The notes beneath the pieces were generated by a model. That model saw only the letters and a program-made list of their open reading frames with translations, had not been told where the DNA came from and made no database searches. A stretch of DNA of 36,157 nt from an uncultured Clostridia bacterium (lineage in GTDB: Bacteria; Bacillota; Clostridia; Christensenellales; Borkfalkiaceae), in NCBI GenBank assembly GCA_947589235.1, contig CANQAX010000007.1:1-36157 (forward strand), in the 5' to 3' direction. Positions within the stretch are counted from its first letter, which is position 1. Every line of letters starts with the position of its first letter. Both the position numbers and the translations under genes were made by a program. This document shows, piece by piece, positions 14,776 through 24,471 of the stretch.

Positions 14776-15687
14776 ATGCGGTACAAGGAATGGCTTTTTG
14801 AGTGGTTGGAGCTGTACGTGAGGTCGACGACCAAGGAGAGGACGTACCAAAAGTACCGACGGCAGGCGGAGCGCTATCTTCTGCCCGCCCTCGGCGAATA
14901 CGATGCGGAGGATCTCTCGGCGGTGGTGTTGCAGAAGTTCTCGGCATCCCTCACGGAGCGCGGGCTCGCGCCGAGCAGCGCCAACTTCGTCGTCACCCTC
15001 TTGAAGATGTCCTTAAAGAAGGGGGTCGCGCTCGGGGTCATCGGGCGACAGTATTCGGACGCCATCGTCTGCCCCAAGGTGCGGACGGGGAAGGTGTCCT
15101 GCTTCACCAAGGCGGAGCAGAAGAAAATCGAGGGGTATATCCTCGCCGAGGGGAGGCCGCTCCTCTTCGGAATTCTACTGTGCCTGTATTCGGGGCTGCG
15201 CATCGGGGAACTTCTCGCCCTCACATGGGACGACGTGGATTTCCAGAGGGGGACGGTGCTCGTCACGAAGTCCTGCCATGACAGCTGGGCGGAGAGCCGC
15301 TACGTCAAGGTCATCGACACGACCAAGACGCCGAGCTCGGAGCGCGTGATCCCGCTCCCGCGGCAGCTCATCCGCTACATGAGGGCGCTGCGGAACAGGA
15401 CGAAATCGCGGTATGTCGTCGCGGGAAAGGGAGAATACGGGGCGGAGATCCGCTCCTATCAGCGGACGTTTGCGTGCGTTCTGCGCAGGCTCGGCATTGA
15501 GCACAGGGGATTTCACGCCCTGCGGCACACCTTTGCCACGCGGGCGCTCGAAGTCGGAATGGACGTGAAAACGCTCTCGGAGATCTTGGGGCACCGCGAC
15601 CCGTCCGTCACCCTCCGAAGGTACGCGCACTCGCTCATCGAGCACAAGGCGGAGATGATGGAACGGGTGGGGAGACTGCTGATGTAA
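14776..15687 (+). CDS. Tyrosine recombinase / phage-type integrase
   Basis: This 303-residue site-specific recombinase has an N-terminal SAM-like DNA-binding domain (about residues 1-85) and a C-terminal catalytic domain. The catalytic set is complete: R142 (SGLRIGELL), H247-x-x-R250 (HALRH), H273 (LGHRD) and nucleophile Y283 (RRYAH). ATG 14776 follows GGAGGAG. No excisionase, phage gene, cassette array or transposition gene is adjacent. A 1.2-kb repeat-rich region follows immediately. It could be a remnant of an integrated element, a recombinase acting on the neighbouring repeats, or a Xer-like enzyme. It lacks features that would mark it as XerC or XerD specifically. Confidence 0.93.
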   Translation: MRYKEWLFEWLELYVRSTTKERTYQKYRRQAERYLLPALGEYDAEDLSAVVLQKFSASLTERGLAPSSANFVVTLLKMSLKKGVALGVIGRQYSDAIVCPKVRTGKVSCFTKAEQKKIEGYILAEGRPLLFGILLCLYSGLRIGELLALTWDDVDFQRGTVLVTKSCHDSWAESRYVKVIDTTKTPSSERVIPLPRQLIRYMRALRNRTKSRYVVAGKGEYGAEIRSYQRTFACVLRRLGIEHRGFHALRHTFATRALEVGMDVKTLSEILGHRDPSVTLRRYAHSLIEHKAEMMERVGRLLM

Positions 15688-16404
15688 AAGTTCACGAAAT
15701 TTGTTCCTTTGGGGAAATATGTCCGTGTGGTTGAAAGCCTTCCCCCTCGGGGGGAAGGTGTCCCGAAGGGACGGATGAGGGGCATTTCCGTGCCCAACGC
15801 GAGCGAATCGCAGGGTTTCTGTCATTTCGAGCAACGTCGAGAAATCTATGCTTAATAACGCAGAAATTGACTTCGTAATAAGGTTGAGATGTTTCGACTT
15901 CGCTACGCTCCGCTCAACATGACATTATTGTACAACAGGTCGTGACACATTCCGCCCCGCCTTTGACGGCACGAGCGTGTGTACCTCATTCCGAGGCTCC
16001 GCAAGGAGCCGAGCGAATCTTATGCTCACAGATACGCTCGCCCCTTCGGGGCTCGGTATGAGGTACTGAACGCGAGCGAATCGCAGGGTTTCTGTCATTT
16101 CGAGCAACGTCGAGAAATCTACGGCTCAATAACGCAGAAATTGACTTCGTAATAAGGTTGAGATGTCTCGACTGCGCTACGCTCCGCTACTTCGCGCAGG
16201 GCGCTCGTGCCGCCTTACGGCGGGACGACATGACATTATTTTACGCCGAGACGGAACACGTGCCGCGGCGGGGCGACATGACACTATTATACGCCGTGAC
16301 GGTATATGCCCACCCCCGCCCAACGGCGGAGCCTCCGCGCAAGGCACGCCTACGGCGCCCTTTGCGAAAGGGGAAGCCTTTGGTAGGGTGCCAAATGGGG
16401 TGGA

Positions 16405-16449
16405 GCGGTGCACCATGCTCAACAGCCCAGTGGGCTGTGAGCGCACCGC
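16405..16449. repeat. Three-tier long hairpin in the repeat region
   Basis: Three nested stems are present: GCGGTGC (16405-16411) with GCACCGC (16443-16449), GCTC (16417-16420) with GAGC (16439-16442), and CAGCCC (16423-16428) with GGGCTG (16432-16437). Further small hairpins follow at about 16478-16510 and 16563-16591. The layout could be a structured RNA or a palindromic mobile repeat. Confidence 0.6.
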
Positions 16450-16806
16450 GACAGGAGCGCTGGCAGGCGCGACGGACTTTGCGGCGGTATCTGCCGCCCA
16501 AAGTGCCGCAGGCAGAGCCCGCTCTGCGCACAAGGATTTTTATAGGAGAGCGGGCAAAAATCGGGTCCCGACGGCACAGCCGTCGGGACCCTCATCGTCT
16601 CCGCGCGATTTTTCGGGAAACGCATCTGTACGCAGAATAAACTATTCTTTGTACTTTGTACAAAAGTCATTTTACCTTATTTTACGCGCGAAGTCAAGAG
16701 TTACACGCATTTCTTGCGGGAAAAAGGAAAAATTTCTCGAAAAATTCACGTTCTATTTCGTTTCCCTTGTACATGGAAGAGCATTTTGCGCCGCAGAATA
16801 GTTTAA

Positions 16807-16843
16807 TCTCTGTACTTTTGGTACGGCTGTGAAAGTACAGAGA
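16807..16843. promoter_or_regulatory. 12-bp perfect inverted repeat upstream of the pilin operon
   Basis: The arms TCTCTGTACTTT (16807-16818) and AAAGTACAGAGA (16832-16843) are separated by 13 nt. It could be an operator or a leader RNA hairpin. A further small hairpin (CGCCG-GATA-CGGCG) lies just before the GGAGGG ribosome site, and a TTTGTACAAA palindrome lies at 16655-16664. I could not place a convincing promoter. Confidence 0.6.
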
Positions 16844-16878
16844 ATGTTTTCTGTCGCCGGATACGGCGGAGGGATGAG

Positions 16879-19800
16879 ATGAACCCTTTGAAAAAACTTC
16901 ACAACAGACGCGGTTTCACGTTGGCGGAACTCCTGATTGTCGTCGCCATTATCGCCTTGCTTGCCGGCATTGCCTTTGCCTTCGTCAACCCGTCCGACAT
17001 CTCGTATTTGGAGTACGACCGCGACGCGGAGGCAATCGCGACGGCGGCGCAGAACCGCCTCACCGAGATCCGCAACACGGGCGGCATGGAGCGCCTTCGG
17101 ACGATGGGCGAAAAGGCGAGCGCTTCGGGCGTCGCCTCGACCGCCTATTCCGACGATACCCCGGGCGGATACCGCTACATCTTCAACTACACGGAGGAGG
17201 GCGGCAGCGTCGTGCGGAATGCCGACATCGCCTACATTCTCCCGTTCGGCGCCATCGATCAGGAACTGGCGCAGAACTACTATGCCATCGGCTTTCAGTC
17301 GGATACCGGCATGGTCGGCGAGGTGTTCTATTCCGAGAAGCCCTTCGCCGCGCGCACCGTCGAGTACCTCATGGTCTTAAAGGGGAGCGAGGAACAGCGC
17401 AAGGCGGATGCGGTCGGCTACTACGAGGGCACGGTGAGCAGCGACAAGGTCGCCTTCGCCAACCTGCCCACGCCGCAGCTCACCGTAACGAACTACGAAG
17501 ATCTCACGTTGAGCATCTATCTGCCCGAAGTCCGTCAGTTGCAGGATATGGGCAAGGGCATCGGCATTCTCGTCTCGCTTGCCGACGAAAACGGCGAGGC
17601 GTACAAGGGGGAGGCGGCGCTCGACCTCACGCAGACGGCGATCTACTCGACGTTCGCGCTCGGCACCGACCCCGCGAGCATGGCGGCGGGCGGACCCGTC
17701 GTCCTGCAGGATGTCGCGCTCGGCTCGACGTATCGGCTCGTCCTCGACACCGTGGTGGATAAGGACCCCGTCAACGGCATGTCGCGGACGTTCGCCGAGG
17801 CGCCCGTCGCGCCCTTCGAGAAGTGGGCGTCGCGCACCGCCGCCTTCGGGACGAATTTCCTCTTGGGTCAGAACGTCAAGATCACGGTCACGGTGTATGC
17901 CCTGAACAACGAGGGCGACGAGAACTATTCGGCGGCTTCGCCCATCGACCCGACGTTCATGCCCCGCTCCGCCACCGTCGTGTTGAACGGTTGGTTCAAC
18001 GATTACAGGACTTGGTACGACAGCGACGACAAGGCGTACTATGCCACCGTCGACATCGCATGCGGCAGGCACCTTCAGAACCTCGCCAACATCACCGAGA
18101 TCCGCTCGAACATGCAGGCGCTGCTTCCCAAGGTCACCGAGACGAAAACGGAAGGAGGTGAAATTTCCTACACGTACAGCGATTACAACCGCGGCAAGGC
18201 ATCCGCCTACACCGACGGCAGCTCGCACGCGGTCCCTCCCGTTTCGAGTTCCGATTACAACGAAAAGTACGTACATCGGAGCATGGTCGACCCCAAGCTC
18301 ATGTATGCGAATCAGGTGAACGCCATCGACTTCAACTGTGCGGAGTGGAGAAACAGCGAGGGGAAACCCGTCCCGTTCTCGCCCATCTACCTTCCGGACG
18401 ATTTCCGCTATTACGGAAACTACCTCACCATCAACCATCTGTACGTGGATGCTCCGTTCTATGCGGGGCTCTTCGGCTATGTCTATGATGCGCGCCTGTA
18501 CGATATCCTTCTCGTCAATCCCTCCGTGAATTCGCAGATGCCCAAGGCACTCGCGGAGATGTACGAAATGGGCGTGGGTGCCTTGGTCGGGACCTCGAGG
18601 GATTCCGACTATATCAACAACTGTCAGGCGTATCTCACGCAGGAGAACGGCTCCTTCCATCCCGAAAAGTACCGCGTGACGGGGGAATGCTACGTCGGCG
18701 GGCTCATCGGATTCTGCGAAGATGAGCACATCAACAACTGTTCCGCGTCCGTGCACACGGGTTATGCCGAGGGCACGACGAGGAGCGACGGAACGCCGCT
18801 TGCCTCGCTCTATGTCGGCGGGCTCGTCGGATGCATCACGGGCGACAGCACCATCGGCAGCTGCTACGCCGCGGGGAACCTCTCGGGCGAATACGTCGGC
18901 GGGCTCGTCGGCTACATCATGGAGGACAGCGACCCCTCGGGCGACGATTACCGCATCGAGAGCTGCTATACCGCGGGTCACATCGAGTACGCCTCGAAGT
19001 CGGCTTCGGGGCTCATCGGCAACATCCGCGAGCGGATGGGCGTCGCGAAGTCCGCCTTGAGCGTTTACGGCAACTACTGCGCGATCATCTACGGCAAGAA
19101 TATCGGCTCGAACAACTATGTCTGGACGGGTCGCCTTGCGGACGGCTCGCCCGTTCCCATCTACGGCACCTTCCGCGGCGACAACTTCGAGTGGGTCCGC
19201 ACCGAATCCCTCGGATTTTCCAACACCTACCTCACAGGCAAATACGCGGATGTCCATTACTACTTCGGCGGCGCCGTGTTTGCGGACGACGACAAGAACT
19301 ACTACATCGCGCAGAGGGGCATCGAGTACAGTCACAGCCCCTACTACGAGGCGATCTCCGCCACGGTCAAACAGCTTGCGGACAGCATTGCCTCCGCAAA
19401 CACTTCGACGGCGGCGCTCTTGGCGCAGGTCGAGAAGGCGCGGGATAAGCTGTACTGGCTCAAGAAGCTCCAAGCGCTCGAAGAGGTCAAGGGGTGCGTG
19501 GAGGATATCATCGCGCAGGTGGAGGAAGAGGTCGGGCTCGACTACGAGGGGGAGGCATACAACCTCGCGGGGAGCAACCTCTATCTCGACCGCGTGAGGT
19601 CGAGGATCTACTACGGCGTAAGTTCAAGCAACGACGACAAGAATTCCCCCCAAGTTACCTTGGTCGAGGCGCTCCACGCCATCTATAACGGAAAATATAC
19701 CGACACGAGCGGAACCGAGCACGAGGATCTGTTTACGTACGAAGGAAGCACCAACGAGCTTAAGAATACCGTGACGGGGATCCCGTCCTATACGTTCATG

Positions 19801-21480
19801 TCCTTCTACAATGAATTGAAGCAGGCGTATAACGATTTGGCGGACGACAGCACGGCGAACGATGCCGCCGCGCTGAAGAAGGTGCGCCTGATTGTCGGCG
19901 ACGACAGCGCAAATGCAGCCGAAGGCGGGGATACGCAGAATGCGTTCTACATGAACGGACTTCTCTACCGTATCTTCGTCAGATCCATGTTCTACAGTGT
20001 GTTTGACGTCGCAAAGGACCATTATCAGGACAACAACGATCTGTACGGCGAGATCATGTACCGCTATTACCGCGAAGATATGAGCGGGGACGACGGAAAT
20101 AGCGGGCAGCTGAAGCAGCTCGTCGTCGAGCTCGGGATCTCGAGGGCGGGGCACGATAAGTTCCTCTCCGAGCTCAAGCTCACGAATTTGCAGGAGGCGA
20201 TCGACGCGCTCGCCGATTATCCCACCATCATCGACAAGTGGAACGGCGATATGGCATCCCTTACGGTTAGCGAAACGGACAAGACGCTTGTGAAAACGCT
20301 TGCGAAAACGCTTGCGACCACGGTGAATACGGAGCTCGGCGAACTCAAGACGGCGGTGGAGACCAAGACGGTCGGCTCAAAGGCGCTCGCGGACGCGGTG
20401 CAGGAAGCCTTCGACGCACTGTATGACTTGTGGGCGTTATTCGAGAAATATAAAAATGTTGAGGACGTCGTGGATACCGCGGGCAAGGTGAAAAATATGC
20501 GCTCGCTCCGCGACCCCATCCAAAATTACTATCTCAAATATGTGTTGCTCTGCGGCGCCTCGGGGGAAAGCGGCATCGACCTCGCCCTCACCGAGCTTGG
20601 CGAGCAGCTGAAGGAGACGGGCGCAAACCGCACCGCGCTCGCCAATGAATTTGCCGAAAGGTTTGCCGGATTCTACGGCTCCGATTCGGGGCACCGGATC
20701 GAGAACACGGCGGACAAGGACGCCTCGCAGAAACTTCTCGAAGCCATGATCGATTACAGCGTCGACAAGCTCGCGGAGCACAAGGATTGGGAGGGCGACC
20801 CCGACTACGGGTTCATGTACGACTACGGCAAGCACTACTCGACGACCTACAACCCCAACCCGTACGAGAAGAAACTTCCCGAGGGGTCGTACGTGAACGG
20901 CGACTGCGGCGTGTATAACAACGTGTTCCCCTACATCGAGGGGGACGACACGAGCTTCTATCCCTTCCCGTTCGTGTTCGCGAGAAAGGTCGAGGTCGAA
21001 CAGGGCGACAGGTTCCGCTCCGTGTTCGTGCTCTTCCACTATGGCGATTGGCTCACGCCCGACCTGTGGGCGACCGAGGGGGAGGGTCCCGACGCCGCGA
21101 CCGTCGCCCTGTACGAGACGTACGCCCAAATGGAGTCCATCTATCAGGAGCTGCAGAATGAAATTTCGGACGTCGGAAACAGGGATACGACGGGGAAGTT
21201 CAACAAATCCGTCACGGCGCTCTCCGACGCCATCGCATCCTGCCAAGAGATGGCGGGAAATGCCATGGTCTTGACGGAGCCGACGCGGAGCGAACAGCTC
21301 GGCGAGATTGAGAGCACCATCTCGGGCTGGCTCGACGGCGGCGTTTTCTCCGACTTGGAGAAGGCATGCAACAGCACGAAGAAGGAGATCGCCGCCATCG
21401 TCGAACCCAAATTAGCGGAATTCAGAACGGCTTTAGAGGCGCTCGTCGGGGACATCAAGAAAGCGCTCGGCAGGGCGTAA
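16879..21480 (+). CDS. Giant type IV prepilin-like protein with GLUG repeats
   Basis: This is a 1533-residue protein with a class III signal peptide: basic leader MNPLKKLHNRRG, cleavage after G12, then FTLAELLIVVAIIALLAG with the conserved Glu at mature position 5 (E17). Ordinary pilins are about 150 residues. Residues about 45-500 look beta-rich. Residues about 565-720 hold GLUG-type repeats (YVGGLIG at 605, YVGGLVG at 645 and 672, plus a weaker GALVG copy) as in large surface adhesins. Residues about 860-1533 are long charged helices with a YNPNPYEK-like aromatic patch near the end. The ribosome site GGAGGG precedes ATG 16879. It heads a four-gene operon. The likely role is a tip or minor pilin carrying a grafted adhesion module, exported through a pilus or secretion machinery encoded elsewhere. 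The function is inferred. Confidence 0.85.
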   Translation: MNPLKKLHNRRGFTLAELLIVVAIIALLAGIAFAFVNPSDISYLEYDRDAEAIATAAQNRLTEIRNTGGMERLRTMGEKASASGVASTAYSDDTPGGYRYIFNYTEEGGSVVRNADIAYILPFGAIDQELAQNYYAIGFQSDTGMVGEVFYSEKPFAARTVEYLMVLKGSEEQRKADAVGYYEGTVSSDKVAFANLPTPQLTVTNYEDLTLSIYLPEVRQLQDMGKGIGILVSLADENGEAYKGEAALDLTQTAIYSTFALGTDPASMAAGGPVVLQDVALGSTYRLVLDTVVDKDPVNGMSRTFAEAPVAPFEKWASRTAAFGTNFLLGQNVKITVTVYALNNEGDENYSAASPIDPTFMPRSATVVLNGWFNDYRTWYDSDDKAYYATVDIACGRHLQNLANITEIRSNMQALLPKVTETKTEGGEISYTYSDYNRGKASAYTDGSSHAVPPVSSSDYNEKYVHRSMVDPKLMYANQVNAIDFNCAEWRNSEGKPVPFSPIYLPDDFRYYGNYLTINHLYVDAPFYAGLFGYVYDARLYDILLVNPSVNSQMPKALAEMYEMGVGALVGTSRDSDYINNCQAYLTQENGSFHPEKYRVTGECYVGGLIGFCEDEHINNCSASVHTGYAEGTTRSDGTPLASLYVGGLVGCITGDSTIGSCYAAGNLSGEYVGGLVGYIMEDSDPSGDDYRIESCYTAGHIEYASKSASGLIGNIRERMGVAKSALSVYGNYCAIIYGKNIGSNNYVWTGRLADGSPVPIYGTFRGDNFEWVRTESLGFSNTYLTGKYADVHYYFGGAVFADDDKNYYIAQRGIEYSHSPYYEAISATVKQLADSIASANTSTAALLAQVEKARDKLYWLKKLQALEEVKGCVEDIIAQVEEEVGLDYEGEAYNLAGSNLYLDRVRSRIYYGVSSSNDDKNSPQVTLVEALHAIYNGKYTDTSGTEHEDLFTYEGSTNELKNTVTGIPSYTFMSFYNELKQAYNDLADDSTANDAAALKKVRLIVGDDSANAAEGGDTQNAFYMNGLLYRIFVRSMFYSVFDVAKDHYQDNNDLYGEIMYRYYREDMSGDDGNSGQLKQLVVELGISRAGHDKFLSELKLTNLQEAIDALADYPTIIDKWNGDMASLTVSETDKTLVKTLAKTLATTVNTELGELKTAVETKTVGSKALADAVQEAFDALYDLWALFEKYKNVEDVVDTAGKVKNMRSLRDPIQNYYLKYVLLCGASGESGIDLALTELGEQLKETGANRTALANEFAERFAGFYGSDSGHRIENTADKDASQKLLEAMIDYSVDKLAEHKDWEGDPDYGFMYDYGKHYSTTYNPNPYEKKLPEGSYVNGDCGVYNNVFPYIEGDDTSFYPFPFVFARKVEVEQGDRFRSVFVLFHYGDWLTPDLWATEGEGPDAATVALYETYAQMESIYQELQNEISDVGNRDTTGKFNKSVTALSDAIASCQEMAGNAMVLTEPTRSEQLGEIESTISGWLDGGVFSDLEKACNSTKKEIAAIVEPKLAEFRTALEALVGDIKKALGRA

Positions 21481-21493
21481 GCGGGGGATTATC

Positions 21494-22336
21494 GTGAAAA
21501 TCTTGCGGAGAAAACTCAATTTCAGGCGCGGCGCGTCCATCATGATCGCGCTCGTCGTCTTTCTGCTCTGCGGGCTCGCGGGCGCTTCGGCGTTCATCAT
21601 GGCGTCCTCCAACGCGGGGCGGCATTCCCATTCCGACGAGCAGCAGTATTACACCGTGTCGTCCGCGGCGCTCATGGTCGTCGACCTTCTCGACGGGCTC
21701 ACGTATACCTCGCAGGAGGTCAAGTACGACTACGAGCGCAAGTGGAATTACACGGACGGCGCGCACACGGACAGCGATTCCTACAAGCTCACTGTTCCGC
21801 AGCTCGCCCCGAGCGGGGACGCGGGCAAGGGCACCGTTTCGGGCGCCGCGGTCTGCGAGAGCGGGAGTAGCCTCAAGCTCGCCGATACCATCGCATCGCA
21901 GTGCGACAAGATCGTTCCCTTCGCGTACGTTCCCGACAAGTGGTATTTGAGCGTGAGGGAGCAGGCGGGTGCGCCCGTAAAGCCCGAATCGGTCGCTCCC
22001 ATCTCCTACGTCTTCACCATCCGCGTCGAGGACGGGACGGGCGGCGCACAGTTCGACACGGTGCAGTGCAGGCTTGTCATGACCGCCAATTGCGACCTTT
22101 CCCTCACCTTCCGCGGCGAGGGCGACGAGTATTCGATGACGGCGTACTGGACGGCGGACGTCAAGCCCGTGCAGACGACGGGCGAGCCGCAATATGAGTA
22201 TGCGGACGGCGGCGCCGTCGTGAACGGGGAGTATACAAACGGGTCGATGACGCAGCACGGGACCCTTCGGGTCATCGTAACTTGGACGCAGGACCGCGTC
22301 ACGATCTCGAGAGGGGAGGCGATCACAAATGAGTAA
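21494..22336 (+). CDS. PilX-like minor pilin component
   Basis: This 280-residue protein (GTG start at 21494, after GGGGGAT) has a short basic leader ending RRG, then a hydrophobic helix ASIMIALVVFLLCGLAG that lacks the Glu at +5. That is the pattern of PilX/GspK-type minor pilins. The helix continues into an amphipathic segment (SSNAGRHSHSDEQQYYTVSSAALMVVDLLDG), as in those proteins. The remaining part is beta-rich and exported. It starts 13 nt after the giant prepilin and overlaps the next gene by 8 nt, so it is translationally linked to both. It probably forms a minor-pilin priming complex with its neighbours, which is inference from T4P/T2SS families. Confidence 0.75.
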   Translation: MKILRRKLNFRRGASIMIALVVFLLCGLAGASAFIMASSNAGRHSHSDEQQYYTVSSAALMVVDLLDGLTYTSQEVKYDYERKWNYTDGAHTDSDSYKLTVPQLAPSGDAGKGTVSGAAVCESGSSLKLADTIASQCDKIVPFAYVPDKWYLSVREQAGAPVKPESVAPISYVFTIRVEDGTGGAQFDTVQCRLVMTANCDLSLTFRGEGDEYSMTAYWTADVKPVQTTGEPQYEYADGGAVVNGEYTNGSMTQHGTLRVIVTWTQDRVTISRGEAITNE

Positions 22337-22634
22337 ATTTCTGAAAAAATTGCGCTCGAAGAGAGGGGAGACCTTCGCGGAGATCCTCATTGCGATCCTC
22401 ATCGTCGCGTTCGGCTGCATGATCATCGCGGTTCTGTACGATTCCTCGCTCGACTTGAACATCAAGGCTTCGGAGCAGGACGACGCCTTCTATTCCGCTC
22501 TTTCCGAGACGGAGCAGCTCCTCGACGGGGGGAGCAGCGGCACGGGGCACGTGATCATTGAGGACGAGGAGGGTTCGCTCTCCGTCGAAGTCGGAACGTA
22601 CGGCGACGGTTCCGCCGCCGCGTATAAGAGGTAG
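22329..22634 (+). CDS. Small prepilin-like protein
   Basis: This 101-residue protein has a leader of basic residues ending KRG, followed by ETFAEILIAILIVAFG. Cleavage after the Gly puts the conserved Glu at mature position 5, although the first mature residue is Glu instead of Phe/Met. The remainder (about 70 residues) is acidic and short for a pilin. It may be a GspI/PilV-type minor component. Its ATG lies inside the end of the previous gene (ATGAGTAA overlap), and the next gene starts 8 nt after its stop. Confidence 0.78.
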   Translation: MSKFLKKLRSKRGETFAEILIAILIVAFGCMIIAVLYDSSLDLNIKASEQDDAFYSALSETEQLLDGGSSGTGHVIIEDEEGSLSVEVGTYGDGSAAAYKR

Positions 22635-22641
22635 GGCTGAC

Positions 22642-23196
22642 ATGAAACGGAAGATGACCAATTCGAGAGGATTCACCTTGACAGAGGTGCTCGCGTCGAT
22701 GGCGATCCTTGCCATCTTTGTCTCCACGGCAATCGTGGGCACGACCGCGCTGTTCGGCACGGGCGAACAGATGATGGATGTCTCCAAGGCGGCGGTCCTC
22801 GGCTCGGACATCCTCAAAATCGTCACCAACGAGGTGCGGTTCGGCGAGGAATTTTCCATGAACGAGGCGTCGGGGACGGTTCGGTACAACAGCACGTCCT
22901 ACGGCGACAATTGCGAAATCACCGTCGACGGAACGGGCATGCTCGTCATCGTGCAGACCACCAAGGGCAAGGACGCGGAGGGCGCCGACACCGAGATCAA
23001 AAAGACGTTCCAGCCCCTCGGCACCGTCGCCTACGACGAGGTGCACATCAAGTCGATTGAATTTTCCGTCGCCTCGAGCGCGGGCTCGGCACAGCAGACC
23101 GTCACCTGCACCGTCGTCATCACCTCGGACGGGACGAATTCGCTCTGGCAGAACACCGTTACCGCCGTCCCGCTTTACCAAAAGACGCTGTCTTGA
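22642..23196 (+). CDS. Type IV prepilin / pseudopilin
   Basis: This 184-residue protein has leader MKRKMTNSRG and then FTLTEVLASMAILAIFVSTA, a textbook prepilin peptidase site with Glu at +5. The helix is followed by a globular beta-rich domain, and it contains no Cys. ATG 22642 is placed after the preceding stop and just before MKRK. It is probably a GspJ/PilW-type minor pilin. It is the last gene of the operon, followed by a strong terminator. No prepilin peptidase, PilB/PilT or PilC is in the window, so the machinery must be elsewhere. Confidence 0.85.
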   Translation: MKRKMTNSRGFTLTEVLASMAILAIFVSTAIVGTTALFGTGEQMMDVSKAAVLGSDILKIVTNEVRFGEEFSMNEASGTVRYNSTSYGDNCEITVDGTGMLVIVQTTKGKDAEGADTEIKKTFQPLGTVAYDEVHIKSIEFSVASSAGSAQQTVTCTVVITSDGTNSLWQNTVTAVPLYQKTLS

Positions 23197-23214
23197 TTTT
23201 CGACCCCATTCCAT

Positions 23215-23254
23215 AAAAACACACCCCAAAGGCACCCCTTTGGGGTGTGTTTTT
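23215..23254 (+). terminator. Strong intrinsic terminator of the pilin operon
   Basis: The 18-bp perfect stem 23215-23232 pairs with 23237-23254, with a CACC loop. A-rich and T-rich flanks make it usable in both directions. Confidence 0.93.
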
Positions 23255-24319
<1,065 letters not shown>

Positions 24320-24332
24320 AGCCGTTCGGAAC

Positions 24333-24361
24333 GCCCGCGGGGAGACCCGCGGGCTATTTTC
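24333..24361 (+). terminator. Intrinsic terminator after the collagen-like gene
   Basis: A 9-bp GC stem (24333-24341 with 24346-24354), a GAGA loop, then TATTTT. Confidence 0.85.
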
Positions 24362-24386
24362 ATTCGGAAAAGGGGGCGGGGAACGT

Positions 24387-24415
24387 TTGATTTTTTCGCG
24401 CGCGTGGTATACAAT
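24387..24415 (+). promoter_or_regulatory. Promoter for the P-type ATPase
   Basis: TTGATT (24387-24392), a 17-bp spacer and TACAAT (24410-24415). The leader to ATG 24472 is about 50 nt. Confidence 0.65.
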
Positions 24416-24471
24416 ATCTGTATGAAAACCCGCGCGCCCGCACGGATCGCGCCCGCGCAGACAGGTCGAAC

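Larger units (their letters stand above)
15688..16878. repeat. 1.2-kb gene-free region of direct repeats and hairpins
   Basis: No gene is supported. A direct repeat of about 103 bp occurs at 15796-15898 and 16069-16174, containing GTCATTTCGAGCAACGTCGA and AATAACGCAGAAATTGACTT. It belongs to the same family as the modules at 1-620 and 23.3 kb. Hairpins lie at 15738-15758, 16405-16449 and 16563-16591 (13-bp perfect arms, ACA loop). From about 16630 to 16878 the DNA becomes A+T-rich and holds the pilin operon leader with its 12-bp inverted repeat. Confidence 0.8.

Noticed and set aside
16630..16878. c-di-GMP riboswitch ahead of the pilin operon
   Set aside because: The conserved GEMM segments are not visible. 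Only simple inverted repeats are present.
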